A DNA stretch of 64,000 nucleotides from Bacteroidota bacterium (GCA_023251755.1 JAHEYF010000016.1:1-64000), one strand, 5' to 3'; positions 27,101 through 36,585 are shown, numbered from the stretch's first letter. Notes: a model not told the origin generated them from the sequence alone. Translations and numbers: made by a program.

Positions 27101-30100
27101 GAACTTGCTGTTAAGGCAAGAGCCGTTGGTTCCGTTATATTTATTGGTACCAGCGAGGTACATCCTTTTGCATCGGTAACGGTTACTGTATAATTGGCCG
27201 CACATAAATTACTTTGAATCGCCGTGGTGCTTGTGCCGCTGCTCCAGCCATAAGTATAAGGTGGTGTTCCCCCTCCGGCCGAAACCTGGGCCGATCCGTT
27301 GCAATTGCCCGAACAGTCTATATTCACCTGGTTAGAGATGGACGAAGTCAGTAAAGTGGGCTGGGTGAGGGTGGTGCTGGCGCTTGCTGTACAACCCTTG
27401 TAATCGGTTATGGCTACAGTGTAAGAGCCGGCGCACAAACCCGTTGCACCCTGCGAGGTTTGGTGATTGGGATCGGTCCACACATAATGATAAGGGGTAG
27501 TACCGTTGTTTACACTTACTACGGCTGTACCGTTGCACACGTTGTAACAATTCAGGTCTGTTTTTGCTATGGTAGCCGTAATTACCGGAGGATTGGTCAG
27601 TGTAAGTCCTACTATCTGCGTACACCCGTTCCCGTCTGTTACCAGCACATTGTAAGGCCCCGCATTTAATCCGCTAATGGTAGCCGTTGTCTGTGCCGGC
27701 AGTGTACTCCATGAATAAGTGTAACCGGGTGTGCCACCAAAAGCCGAAACAGAAGCCGTTCCCGTACTTTGTCCATAACAAACCGGGTCGCTGAACGTAG
27801 TGTTTACAAACATGGGGGCCGGTTGGTTAATTGTGACTCCTAAACTGGCGATACACCCGTGTATATCGGTAACATTAATCGAATAAATTCCCTGCGATAA
27901 GTTGGTGGCCGATGGTGTAGTCTGGTTAGGGACGGTGTTCCACAAATAAGTATAAGGGGGTGCTCCACCGCTTGCTGTGACAGTTATAGTACCATCATTG
28001 CCTCCGTTGCATTTTACATCTGATTTACTCACCAGTGCAACTGCAGGCCCCGTCTGATCGACTAATTGTACAGGATAGCTTTTTGTACACTGGTTCGCGT
28101 CTTTAATGGTAATGGTATAAGTGCCTGCTGTTAAACCTGTGTATGAGCCGGAAGCCTGAAATGCCGCCCCGTTTATAGAGAACAGGTACCCTGCACCTGC
28201 ACCACCTCCGCCAACAACTGAAATAGAACCATCGGCCTGGCCACAATTGGGTTCGCTTACAGTAGATGTAATGGTTAAAACCGGAGGGGCAACCAATGTT
28301 CTGTTGGCAGTAGTATTGCAACCATTGGCATCGCTTACAGTTACGGTATAACTGCCAATCGGTAAACTATTGATAGTAGAAGTTGTAAAAGCGCCCGGGT
28401 TCCATATATATGTCAATGCCCCGGTACCACCCGATGCATTGGCGGTAATTGATCCGTCGCTTCCCCCGTTGCAACTTACGTTGTTCGACGTAAGATTCAC
28501 CGCAAGGGCTAGGGGTTCGGCTATGGTTGCGTTGGTGGTAGATACACAGCCGTAAACATCGGTAACTGTAACGTTATAAGTGCCTGTAGACAGGTTGCTG
28601 ACAGTAGCGGTATTGCCTGCGTTGGGTGTCCATGCATACGTGAAAGGAGCGTTGGCATTGCCTCCCATCGAAACCGTTAAAGAACCATTGGTAAGCCCGT
28701 TGCAGGTTATGTTGGTCACATTCGACATAGTGGCCACACCACCACTAATAATACCGATGGCTGCCGTAGCTGTTTGTGTACAGGAATTGTTATCAGTTAC
28801 TGTTACTGTATATGTTCCAGAAGGCAATCCTGTTGTTATGGCTGCGGTACCGCCTCCGCCCGACCATGAATAGGTATAACCGGGTGTTCCTCCACTGGCT
28901 GATACCGTTGCGGTACCATTGGAAGCTGTACAGTTGGCGTTTACAATGGGGTTTACCGTTAAGGAAATGGCTGTTGCCTGGGTTATTGTTACAGGCTGAT
29001 CTACGGTACAACCGCCGTTGTCGCGTATAGAGACGGTATAACTCACTGCTGTTAAACCGGAAAAAGTACCGGAAGCCTGGGCGGCAGAACCATTAATAGA
29101 ATAATCATAAGCCGGTGAGCCTCCTGCTGCGGCAACAGTAACCGCGCCTGTGCTTCCGCCAAAACAGGCAACATTGGTTTGGGATGAAATGGAAGAGCTA
29201 AGAATTGGCGGCTGGCCAATGCTAACGTTGATGGTCGACTGGCAATTCAATGCATCAAGTATAGTAACAGAATAAGTACCTATGCTCAGTCCCGAAAACA
29301 CGCCGGTTCCGTTCAATACCCCTCCCGGGTTCATGCTGAAGGTATAGGGAGAGGTTCCTCCTGTCATAGCTATAGTAAAATTCCCGTCGTTTCCGCCAAA
29401 ACATTTTACATCGGCCTGAAAGGCTATAGAAGGAACTCCCAGCCCGGTATTTATCAGAGTAGTTGTTTCGCTGTATGTACAGCCGTTGTTGTCGGTTACT
29501 GTAATGGTATAAGTCGTTCCGCTTACATTGTTAAATGTTCCACTTGCCTGGTTGGCCCCGGCATTTAACGCATATTGATACGGGGCGGTTCCACCGGCAC
29601 CTGTTGCATTTATAGTTCCGTTACTTAATCCACAGGTAGCGTCAATATTGGCAAAAGTTAAATCCGTGGGGCTCGAAACAGTTGTTATAGAAGCCGTTTT
29701 ACTATAAGTACAATTGTTCGCGTCTTTTACAAAAACAGTGTAAGTGCCTGCTGCAAGGCCTGTACCCGAAGCTGAGGCCCCATAAGTGCTTCCGTTATTA
29801 AAGGAATACGTATAATTGGCTGTTCCACCCACTACTGCCGACACGGTAATAGTCCCTGAGCTGGGGGCACAGGCTGTTTGGGTTGTTGTTGTTGTAAAAT
29901 TAGTAGGGCCGGGTGTATCAGCAATTGTGGCGGTGGTGGAGTATTGACAACCGTTTGCATCATTTACCAACACGGTGTGATTGGCCGCTGTTAATGTATA
30001 TGTTGTTGTGGCCGATAATACACCGCCGTTAACGGAATAGGTATAGGCGGATGTACCCCCTGTTACCGCTCCGATTGTTAAAGTACCATTGGCATTGCCA

Positions 30101-33100
30101 CAGGTTGAGTTAACCGAAGTTACTACAACAGCTGTAGGGCCGGCGGTGTTTGCGATGGTGCTGGTTGTAGTGTATTCACAGCCGTTTGCGTCTTTTACAA
30201 TTACCGTGTGTGTTGAAGCTGTTAAAAAAGCGTAAGCTGTTGTAGCAGTAAAGGCGCTTCCGTCAAAAGAATAAGTGTAGGCCGATGTGCCCCCTGTTAC
30301 CGCGCCAATTGTTAGTGTACCGTTGTTGTTGCCACAGGTGCTGTTGCCGGGAGTTAATACCACAGCGGTAGGGCCTGCAACAACACCTACAGTCACGGTG
30401 GTTGCATACTGGCAACCGTTCACATCTTTAACGATCACATTAAAGGTCCCCTGTGCCACCGAGGTATAATTTGTCGTAGCGCTAAATGCACTTCCGTCAA
30501 ATGAATACGTATAAGGTGCTGTGCCCGCTGTTACCGCCCCAATAGTTACTGTACCTGTATTGCCGACACAATTGGTGTTTGTACTGCTTACAACCAAAGC
30601 AGTCGGGCCACCTGAGTTGCTCACGGCCAACGTTGTGCTGTACTGACAACTGTTTGCATCCTGTACAATTACCGCGTAAGTTCCGGCGGCAAGGCCAGCG
30701 TAATTTGTTGTAGCGCTAAATGCACTTCCGTTAAATGAATAGGTGAAAGCCGCTGTACCCCCTGTTACTGCGCCTAAGGTGGCTGTTCCGTTACTGCCTC
30801 CGCAAACGGAATTCGTTGTGCTGGTTGCAATAGCGGTGGGGCCTGCAACATTTGTTATTGTATTTGTCTGTGTAAGCAGACAACCATTGGCGTCTTTTAC
30901 AATCACGGTGTGTGTGCCCGCTGCAAGGCCATTGTAAACAGTGGTTGCGGTGTATGCGCTGGCATTAAACGAATAGGTGTAAGCCGCTGTGCCACCCGTT
31001 ACGGCGCCAATTGTTACTGTTCCATTGCTGTTGCCACAGGTGGTGTTGGTTCCGGTTAAGGCTACTGCCGTAGGGCCGGGGGTATTGGTAACTGTAATGG
31101 TTGTAGTATACAGACAATTGTTTGCGTCTTTTACGATTACATTGTAAGTGGCGGCGGCAAGGTTACTATAAGCGGTTGTAGCCGCATAAGCCCCGCCGTT
31201 AAAGGAATAAGTATAGGCCGCCGTGCCGCCCGTTACGGCGCCAATTGTTACTGTTCCGTTGCTATTGCCACAGGTTGAATTGGTGCTTGTAACTGCTAAT
31301 GCAGTTGGACCGGGGGTGTTCGACACAGTTACGTTCTGCGTGTACTGGCAACCGTTTGCGTCTTTTACAATCACTGTGTGTGTGGTGGCAGTTAAACCGG
31401 TATAACTGGTTGTAGCCGTAAATGCACTGGCGTCAAAAGAATAGGTATAGGCTGCGGTGCCACCGGTTACCGCACCAATTGTTACTGTTCCGTTGCTGTT
31501 GCCGCAGGTTGAATTGCCCGCCGTAAGTACCACTGCTGTTGGTGATCCGGTATTACTAATGGTAGCCGTTCCGGTTGAAGTACAGGCATTGCTGTTTTGC
31601 ACAGTAATGGTATACGTTGCCGCTGCATAATTGTTAAATGAAACAGCAGCCTGGTAAGCCCCGCCATTTAATGAATACTGGTAAGCCGCGCCTGTAGGGG
31701 CTGTAACAGTTAACGAACCATTGGCATTGCCACAGGTTGAGTTGGCCGTAGTAATGGTGGGTGCTGCTGGATCAGCATAAATAGTAATGTTTTGAGTGCT
31801 TGTGGATGTACATGCGCCCTGTGTTATAACAAAGGAAACCGTATAAGATCCGGCGGCAGTAAAGCTTACGGGGCCATAGTTTTCTAATGCACTGGAAGCC
31901 GGGGCACCTGCCGAGGGGTTAAAGGACCAGGCAAAGGTATTTCCTGCGCCTGTTGTTCCGGTATTGGTAAAGGTATAGCTGTTGCCCGTTAAACATTGGT
32001 TGCTTACAGCTGTAAAGCTGGATGTTACTGAACCGGTTATACCGATGGTGGCTGTTCCGGTAGCCGTACAGCCTTTCGAATCGGTAACAGTAACAGTATA
32101 AGTACCGGTAGATAAATTGGCAGGGCCTGAACCGGCACCAGAAGGAGCCCAGGAATAGGCATAAGCTACTGTTCCACCACTTACAACTGTTGCAATGGAA
32201 CCGTTGTTGCCTGCACAACTTGCATTGGTGGGAGTGGCAGTTACCGCTAACACAAGCGGTTCTGTAACTGTAACGGTTGTTTGTCCCATACAACCGCCCG
32301 CATCTTTGGCTGTTAAGGTATAGGTTCCGGCTGTTAAACCCGCAAAAATCCCTGAAGCCTGAAACGTAGTTCCATCAATTGAATAGGTATAGGGAGCGCC
32401 CGAACCTCCGGCCCCCACTGCGGTAACAGAGCCGCTGTTGCCTCCGTTACAGGCTACGTTGACTACACTGGTAGTAACGGTGGGCCCCGAAATGGTAAAG
32501 TTAATGCAGCCGGCCGCGGCAACGTTGCCGCACAAATCGGTAACCGAACCGGCCGTTGTAACCAAGCAAAACTGAAAAGAACCCGCTGTGGATATGGCCG
32601 GGCTTATAGTTGCTGTATATGTGTTTTCGCCCGATACACCTGCAGTACAGCCTGCCCCGCTAACAGCGGTTACGGTGTATGTTCCACCGGGACCTGTTAC
32701 TGTAAAGTCGGCAGCGCTGATGGTACTGCACAATATGTTTTCCGAAAAATTAAAATCTATGCTTGTTGCACCGCAGGCAGGTGCAGTGGTAATGGTTTGA
32801 AAAACAGGAGGTACATTGTCGTAAATGGAAGCCATACCGGCCGTTCCCGGAGGCGGGAAATACAAGGTGTACCCATTGGCCGAAGAGGAATAATTACTCA
32901 CATTCATTACATAGGATTCGCCGGCACTAACGGTAATACAGGTACGGTTTTGCGAATACGATTCAAAGCCACTGCCACTGGGAAACAAGCCTGTGTTGCC
33001 TGTAGTAGATGCACTGGTTACCCAGGCCGGAGGCGCTCCGCCCGCCCAGCTTGTTGAACCTGAATAGTTACAGGCCACTTCAAGAGCAGCGTTGCTGGAT

Positions 33101-33831
33101 ATGTCACTGCAATTGGCATTGGTAAGGTTGTATACAGCCCAGTCGTAATCGTTGGTATTGGTTACAGGATCAATACAAAAACAAAGGCTTCCTGAAGTCT
33201 GCACCGTAAACTGGTACCACACGTCGTTTTTTTCGCCGGAATGTAAACAACTTACTCCTGCATTAATTTCGCCGGTAATGTTTCCTGTACCGGAATACGA
33301 AGTCGGGTTGGAATAAACATAGGTACAAACCGGAATAGCTCCCAGGCAGTCCTGGGTATTGGGTACCGCATTGGGTGAAGGAAGTGTACCTGTTAACTTC
33401 ATATTGGAATTACAATCCGGTGAAGGCCAGTTGTCGATGATGATGTAATAACGCTCTCCCGCAACAACATCTGCTAAAACCGAATTATCGGTTCCATCAT
33501 CATTCAGATTGGATATTAAAATGTTGGCTTTTAAAGAGGGGTCGCCTTTGGTGATATACAAGCCAGTGTAATTACCACCTGTTAGTTTTAGTATTGTTTT
33601 ACCGGTTTCGGTGGCTATAAAACTATACACCAGGTCTTCACCTCCGCCATAAGCCTGTTCACCTCCATAGTCGCTATAATCATTGCCGGCCCCGCAGGTG
33701 CTGATGTTTTGCACATCAAAAGGCAGGTTAACTGTTATAGCATCGTCTAACCTTTTTCCATCCTGGGCAAACAGAGCATTTGAAAGATGAAGTAAAACAA
33801 TTAAAATTGTAGAAAATAGTTTTTTTATCAT
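24160..33831 (-). CDS. Giant SprB-repeat T9SS type B surface protein
   Basis: The protein is about 3223 residues. The start at 33831 (MIKKLFSTILIVLLHLSNALFAQ) gives a proper signal peptide; the upstream in-frame ATG would overlap the neighbouring gene. Residues about 25-300 contain two PPC/lectin-like beta-sandwich domains, and 320-440 an Ig-like domain ('DFNFSENILCSTISAADFTV'). From about 450 to 2800 come roughly thirty SprB-type repeats. Seven consecutive ones (29880-31515) are nearly identical 77-78-residue units. Two or more PKD domains follow ('SFAWTFGDGDTSSLKNP') and then a type B sorting domain ('YIPNAFTPNGDGKNEVF', 'FIYDRWGELLFETDK'). By family it is a cell-surface adhesin like SprB of gliding Flavobacteria; gliding itself is not shown. 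It lies in an operon with an HMA-like gene upstream and a lipoprotein downstream. Confidence 0.93.
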   Translation of the reverse strand: MIKKLFSTILIVLLHLSNALFAQDGKRLDDAITVNLPFDVQNISTCGAGNDYSDYGGEQAYGGGEDLVYSFIATETGKTILKLTGGNYTGLYITKGDPSLKANILISNLNDDGTDNSVLADVVAGERYYIIIDNWPSPDCNSNMKLTGTLPSPNAVPNTQDCLGAIPVCTYVYSNPTSYSGTGNITGEINAGVSCLHSGEKNDVWYQFTVQTSGSLCFCIDPVTNTNDYDWAVYNLTNANCSDISSNAALEVACNYSGSTSWAGGAPPAWVTSASTTGNTGLFPSGSGFESYSQNRTCITVSAGESYVMNVSNYSSSANGYTLYFPPPGTAGMASIYDNVPPVFQTITTAPACGATSIDFNFSENILCSTISAADFTVTGPGGTYTVTAVSGAGCTAGVSGENTYTATISPAISTAGSFQFCLVTTAGSVTDLCGNVAAAGCINFTISGPTVTTSVVNVACNGGNSGSVTAVGAGGSGAPYTYSIDGTTFQASGIFAGLTAGTYTLTAKDAGGCMGQTTVTVTEPLVLAVTATPTNASCAGNNGSIATVVSGGTVAYAYSWAPSGAGSGPANLSTGTYTVTVTDSKGCTATGTATIGITGSVTSSFTAVSNQCLTGNSYTFTNTGTTGAGNTFAWSFNPSAGAPASSALENYGPVSFTAAGSYTVSFVITQGACTSTSTQNITIYADPAAPTITTANSTCGNANGSLTVTAPTGAAYQYSLNGGAYQAAVSFNNYAAATYTITVQNSNACTSTGTATISNTGSPTAVVLTAGNSTCGNSNGTVTIGAVTGGTAAYTYSFDASAFTATTSYTGLTATTHTVIVKDANGCQYTQNVTVSNTPGPTALAVTSTNSTCGNSNGTVTIGAVTGGTAAYTYSFNGGAYAATTAYSNLAAATYNVIVKDANNCLYTTTITVTNTPGPTAVALTGTNTTCGNSNGTVTIGAVTGGTAAYTYSFNASAYTATTVYNGLAAGTHTVIVKDANGCLLTQTNTITNVAGPTAIATSTTNSVCGGSNGTATLGAVTGGTAAFTYSFNGSAFSATTNYAGLAAGTYAVIVQDANSCQYSTTLAVSNSGGPTALVVSSTNTNCVGNTGTVTIGAVTAGTAPYTYSFDGSAFSATTNYTSVAQGTFNVIVKDVNGCQYATTVTVGVVAGPTAVVLTPGNSTCGNNNGTLTIGAVTGGTSAYTYSFDGSAFTATTAYAFLTASTHTVIVKDANGCEYTTTSTIANTAGPTAVVVTSVNSTCGNANGTLTIGAVTGGTSAYTYSVNGGVLSATTTYTLTAANHTVLVNDANGCQYSTTATIADTPGPTNFTTTTTQTACAPSSGTITVSAVVGGTANYTYSFNNGSTYGASASGTGLAAGTYTVFVKDANNCTYSKTASITTVSSPTDLTFANIDATCGLSNGTINATGAGGTAPYQYALNAGANQASGTFNNVSGTTYTITVTDNNGCTYSETTTLINTGLGVPSIAFQADVKCFGGNDGNFTIAMTGGTSPYTFSMNPGGVLNGTGVFSGLSIGTYSVTILDALNCQSTINVSIGQPPILSSSISSQTNVACFGGSTGAVTVAAAGGSPAYDYSINGSAAQASGTFSGLTAVSYTVSIRDNGGCTVDQPVTITQATAISLTVNPIVNANCTASNGTATVSASGGTPGYTYSWSGGGGTAAITTGLPSGTYTVTVTDNNSCTQTATAAIGIISGGVATMSNVTNITCNGLTNGSLTVSMGGNANAPFTYAWTPNAGNTATVSNLSTGTYNVTVTDVYGCVSTTNATIAEPLALAVNLTSNNVSCNGGSDGSITANASGGTGALTYIWNPGAFTTSTINSLPIGSYTVTVSDANGCNTTANRTLVAPPVLTITSTVSEPNCGQADGSISVVGGGGAGAGYLFSINGAAFQASGSYTGLTAGTYTITIKDANQCTKSYPVQLVDQTGPAVALVSKSDVKCNGGNDGTITVTASGGAPPYTYLWNTVPNQTTPSATNLSQGIYSINVTDIHGCIASLGVTINQPAPMFVNTTFSDPVCYGQSTGTASVSAFGGTPGYTYSWSTLPAQTTATISGLNAGPYNVLVTDGNGCTQIVGLTLTNPPVITATIAKTDLNCYNVCNGTAVVSVNNGTTPYHYVWTDPNHQTSQGATGLCAGSYTVAITDYKGCTASASTTLTQPTLLTSSISNQVNIDCSGNCNGSAQVSAGGGTPPYTYGWSSGTSTTAIQSNLCAANYTVTVTDAKGCTSLVPINITEPTALALTASSTDASCYNVCDGTATANFSGGTQPYSFLWQSSLSTVFNPTGLCAGTHSVTLTDSKGCVRTASVVINQPNVLQASTTVTASNCLQSNGSACVQVSGGTSPFTYLWSNGATNACNNNINGNIYTVDVTDAKGCTIQAAANVNDISAPTVTITASTNITCYGLNNGTATATVAGGITPYSSTTWLLPNLNANPVQNGTGLRPGNNTIKVVDGAGCVSSATVNITEPPQLVSAINNIHNVTCNPANGSSCNGNATMLVGGGTSPYTYIWAGAGNQTTATAVSLCAGTYTCTVTDSKGCTTSKPATITQPLPLVIVTNSVSNVACYGYQNGQINTSPTGGTPPYTFSWSPNAGTGPVVTNLYPQLYNLLVTDNNGCVAASAYNIQQPDSMKVTPNTTPSTCSNANGSITLAVTGGTPSYTYHWNDPNAQTAPIASNLSAPAPYSCVITDAHGCSKSVTVNLLDLPGPTIDSTIAINVSCHGFNNGSATVYPKSGTGPYTYTWTNGGGTSIGSAINISGLVAGTYNIVVKDANNCIIASSVNVIEPQILSVITSQNMTACNGQILGVYAAAGGGTPPYTYTWSGAGTGLTGGGNHNLTFTNPLPTVATLSYTASVTDAHNCPAMSGQFNVTVLPKIFPVVTNPTFGCDAQDITLTAAAVGGDGAPYQFFWSNGHTGSGIQDTIHVFVQAGITVSYSVTVSDGCSTSEDTSINISIYPKPVASMLALDTKGCSSLAVTFAGSEGGSAFNGSSFAWTFGDGDTSSLKNPSHIYVNNSLAIDTFDVQLIVTSPNGCTDTATNIDYVVVYPLPQASFTTDPASTTILYPEVTMTNTSLGAIAYSWDFGDPNSPANASLQDTAMHAYEIEGTYTVTLTAVSSQACIDTATQIIHVGTEYSMYIPNAFTPNGDGKNEVFMPVSVGVDINSFHMFIYDRWGELLFETDKIDNGWDGKVKGKSDAQQQSYIYKIIALDKNGNKYNLTGHVTVMR
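29880..31515 (-). repeat. Tandem 234-bp coding repeats in the SprB-repeat gene
   Basis: Seven adjacent units of 234 bases (one is 231) encode 'NSTCGNSNGTVTIGAVTGGT' followed by 'AYTYSF' and, later, 'HTVIVKDANGC'. For example GCCACAGG recurs exactly 234 bases apart at 31033 and 31267. High DNA similarity marks recent duplication or conversion and makes the copy number prone to change or misassembly. Confidence 0.85.
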
Positions 33832-33862
33832 ATCCGGATTGAATAAAGTATTGGTTAAACTT

Positions 33863-34180
33863 TTATCTGATTGCTTCAATAGGTTTAAAACCTGCAACAA
33901 TTATTGCCTTAAACACATGTTTCTCTTCAATCTCCGGATTCGCTTTTACAGTTAACAGGTGTTTTTGCATATCAAAATCTGATGCCAGTACTCCTTTTTT
34001 CATTAATAGTTCTTCGTTTAATTTTTTGGCCTGTCCTGCTGTTTCTACACCGTCCACCACGTATTGTATAGTGTGGGCCGGGGCATTGTTTTTAGCAGCC
34101 TGTGCTACTATTTGAGATGGAAGCAGAGCCCCCGTCAAAACAACTAAACGAATGATGGCTTTTTTCATTTTTTTTTGCAT
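33863..34180 (-). CDS. Secreted HMA-like small protein lacking the metal-binding CxxC
   Basis: The 105-residue product has a signal peptide ('MKKAIIRLVVLTGALLPSQI', then 'VAQA'; Met5 at 34168 is an alternative start). A region of about 75 residues follows with a beta-alpha-beta pattern: 'HTIQYVVDGVETAGQAKKLN', 'VLASDFDMQKHLLTVKANP', 'HVFKAIIVAGFKPIEAIR'. This resembles the ferredoxin-like fold of heavy-metal-associated domains, but no cysteine is present, so canonical metal transfer is unlikely. It lies 31 bases upstream of the giant SprB-repeat gene and is probably co-transcribed. Assignment to the HMA fold is my inference from pattern. Confidence 0.7.
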   Translation of the reverse strand: MQKKMKKAIIRLVVLTGALLPSQIVAQAAKNNAPAHTIQYVVDGVETAGQAKKLNEELLMKKGVLASDFDMQKHLLTVKANPEIEEKHVFKAIIVAGFKPIEAIR

Positions 34181-34458
34181 AAATACTATCAGAATAATTT
34201 AATTTTAATGGTCCCCGTCCGCTACAGGGGCACAGACTGTTTGTGTATTCGTCTACTAAATTAATTAATATCGCTTGTTTTCCAAACAATTCATCGAACA
34301 ATAAATCATACTGACCATATATGTCAATATACTAAAAAACAAAGCATTAAGTTGCGATCGATCGATCAACAGATTGAAAAAATGGACAATCAGGAAGGTA
34401 AAGTTATTTACAGTCTTGTGTTTAGAAGTTCTTAGCTCCGCAGTTCAATAGTTTATAC
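34181..34458. other. Non-coding region upstream of the giant-protein operon
   Basis: Presumed to hold the promoter for the 34180-23730 operon. I see AT-rich sequence, a GATCGATCGATC palindrome near 34358-34370, and word-like AGTTCTTAG/CAGTTCAATAG sequence leading into the hutU 3' repeat. No credible ORF. Confidence 0.4.
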
Positions 34459-34520
34459 GTTCATTCGTTTATAAGTTAGCTCTAACTGTTAAACGAATGA
34501 ACAAGGGAACGAATAAACTA
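34451..34520. repeat. Word-type inverted repeat at the hutU stop codon
   Basis: GTTCATTCGTTTA (34459-34471) pairs exactly with TAAACGAATGAAC (34490-34502); an outer AGTTTAT/ATAAACT pair extends the stem. The hutU stop (TAG, 34518-34520 on the minus strand) lies in the outermost word. Words are shared with the gmk/dedA elements and with an orphan arm at 36547-36585 upstream of hutU. Confidence 0.8.
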
Positions 34521-36545
34521 AACGAGAGTGTCCAGCAGGTTATCATCAACCAAATTGGGCAGGGTAACTTTTAATGTGGGGTTGCGTTGCATTTCGCGTT
34601 TAATGGCAAACAGGGCTTCTTTGTTACGCGCCCAGCTACGGCGGGCAATACCATTGTTCACATCCCAGAACAACATTGATTTTAAGCGACGGTCTGAATC
34701 GGCGCTTCCATCCAGCACCATTCCAAATCCTCCGTTGATCACCTCTCCCCAACCAACACCACCGCCGTTGTGCAGACTTATCCAGGTAGCGCCCCTGAAT
34801 GCATCGCCCACAAAATTCTGAACCGCCATATCGGCTGTAAAGCGAGAGCCATCGTATATATTGGAGGTTTCGCGGTATGGCGAATCAGTTCCCGAAACGT
34901 CGTGGTGATCGCGGCCCAACACAACGGGAGCGCTTATTTTACCCTGTTGTATGGCTTTGTTAATGGCTTCGGCAATACGAATGCGGCCTTCCGAGTCGGC
35001 ATACAATATCCTGGCCTGCGAACCAACCACGAGGTTGTTTTTCATGGCATCTTTAATCCACAGGATGTTATCGCTTAATTGTTGTTTTATTTCTTCGGGC
35101 GCTTCTTTGTACATGGCTTCCATCACTTCCAGGGCAATTTTGTCTGTTGTTTCCAAATCTTTGGGATTGGCCGATGTACACACCCAGCGGAAAGGCCCGA
35201 AACCGTAATCGAAACACATAGGCCCTAAAATATCCTGCACATAGCTGGGGTATTTAAAAGTGCCGTCTGCTTTTACAATGTCGGCTCCTGCGCGGCTTGC
35301 TTCCAATAAAAAAGCATTGCCGTAATCAAAAAAGTACATGCCCTTAGCGGCTAAAGTATTCACGGCTGCAGCGTGTCGCAGTAATGTTTTGCGTATTTCT
35401 GTTTTAAACTGTTCCGGATGATCAGCCATCATGCGATTGCTGTCTTCGTAGCTGATACCAACGGGGTAATAGCCACCTGCCCAGGGATTGTGCAGCGAAG
35501 TCTGGTCGGTACCAATGTCTACCGGCATATTTTCAGCAATCAGTTTTTCCCACAAGTCTACCACATTGCCCTGGTAAGCTATAGACACGGCTTCTTTAGC
35601 TGCCTGTGCTTTGCGTACACGGGCAATCAATTCTTTCAGGTTATCGTAGACTTCGTCTACCCATCCTTGCGAATGGCGGGTGTGTGTAGCCTTGGGATTG
35701 ATTTCGGCCACTATGGCCACGAGGCCTGCTATTTTAGCGGCTTTGGGCTGAGCCCCGCTCATACCACCAAGTCCGCAGGATACAAATAATTTTCCTTTGC
35801 GCCCTTCTTCCGTTTCGGATATTTTACGTGCGGCATTCATTACCGTAATGGTAGTGCCGTGTACAATGCCTTGCGGGCCAATGTACATAAAGGAGCCGGC
35901 GGTCATTTGCCCGTATTGGGTAACACCCAGGGCATTGAATTTTTCCCAGTCGTCGGGCTGGCTGTAGTTGGGAATCATCATCCCGTTGGTAACCACTACT
36001 CTTGGCGCATCCTTGTGCGAGGGGAACAATCCCATGGGATGGCCCGAATACAAGGCCAGTGTTTGTTCGTCCGTCATCGTAGCCAGGTACTGCATGGTAA
36101 GCAGGTACTGGGCCCAGTTTTGAAACACAGCGCCGTTGCCTCCATAAGTAATCAATTCGTGCGGATGTTGCGCCACAGCATAATCTAAGTTGTTGCTCAG
36201 CATGTGCATAATAGCAGCTGCCTGCAGGCTTTTGTGCGGGTACTCGTGTATAGGACGGGCATAAATTTTATAGTCGGGGCGAAAGCGGTACATGTATATA
36301 CGCCCGTAAATTTTTAGTTCTTCTGCAAATTCCTTTGCTAAAACAGCGTGTTGTTTTGCCGGAAAATACCGCAGGGCATTGCGAATGGCTAATTTTTTTT
36401 CTGCGGCGTTTAAAATGGCCTTGCGTTTTGGGGCATGGTTTTGCGAAGCATCAAATTCCTTTGGTAAAGGCAGTTCAGCCGGAATGCCTGTTAATATTAG
36501 TTCCTGAAAGGTTTTAATGTCCATTTTGGCGTCTACTGCTAACAT
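34518..36545 (-). CDS. hutU: Urocanate hydratase
   Basis: HutU hydrates urocanate to imidazolone propionate in histidine degradation, using tightly bound NAD. The 675-residue length suits the longer bacterial form. Recognisable stretches are 'ELITYGGNGAVFQNWAQYLL', 'LALYSGHPMGLFPSHKDAPR', 'TAGSFMYIGPQGIVHGTT', the glycine-rich 'FVSCGLGGMSGAQPKAA', and 'DHHDVSGTDSPYRETSN'. Met8 (36524, MDIKTFQELILTGIPAELP) is nearer the family's usual start and may be the real one. No hutH, hutI or hutG lies nearby, so the pathway genes are scattered. The flanks carry word repeats. Confidence 0.96.
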   Translation of the reverse strand: MLAVDAKMDIKTFQELILTGIPAELPLPKEFDASQNHAPKRKAILNAAEKKLAIRNALRYFPAKQHAVLAKEFAEELKIYGRIYMYRFRPDYKIYARPIHEYPHKSLQAAAIMHMLSNNLDYAVAQHPHELITYGGNGAVFQNWAQYLLTMQYLATMTDEQTLALYSGHPMGLFPSHKDAPRVVVTNGMMIPNYSQPDDWEKFNALGVTQYGQMTAGSFMYIGPQGIVHGTTITVMNAARKISETEEGRKGKLFVSCGLGGMSGAQPKAAKIAGLVAIVAEINPKATHTRHSQGWVDEVYDNLKELIARVRKAQAAKEAVSIAYQGNVVDLWEKLIAENMPVDIGTDQTSLHNPWAGGYYPVGISYEDSNRMMADHPEQFKTEIRKTLLRHAAAVNTLAAKGMYFFDYGNAFLLEASRAGADIVKADGTFKYPSYVQDILGPMCFDYGFGPFRWVCTSANPKDLETTDKIALEVMEAMYKEAPEEIKQQLSDNILWIKDAMKNNLVVGSQARILYADSEGRIRIAEAINKAIQQGKISAPVVLGRDHHDVSGTDSPYRETSNIYDGSRFTADMAVQNFVGDAFRGATWISLHNGGGVGWGEVINGGFGMVLDGSADSDRRLKSMLFWDVNNGIARRSWARNKEALFAIKREMQRNPTLKVTLPNLVDDNLLDTLV

Positions 36546-36546
36546 A

Positions 36547-36585
36547 GTATAAGTTTATTCGTTTACTTGTTTATTCGTTCCCTGT
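36547..36585. repeat. Orphan word-repeat arm upstream of hutU
   Basis: Contains GTTTATTCGTTTACTTGTTT then ATTCGTTCCCTG, the same words as the hutU 3' element (inverted relative to it, so the two flank the gene). No complementary arm is adjacent. Confidence 0.6.

Noticed and set aside
29880-31515. Regular 234-bp repeats as a non-coding array
   Set aside because: The repeats keep one open frame and encode SprB-type domains, so they belong to the giant protein.
24160-33831. Many plus-strand ORFs of 60-140 codons opposite the giant gene
   Set aside because: They are shadows caused by its Thr/Gly/Val-rich codon pattern; none has a domain, signal or independent promoter.
34358-34370. GATCGATCGATC as a regulatory operator
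   Set aside because: A short simple palindrome with no second copy or promoter context.
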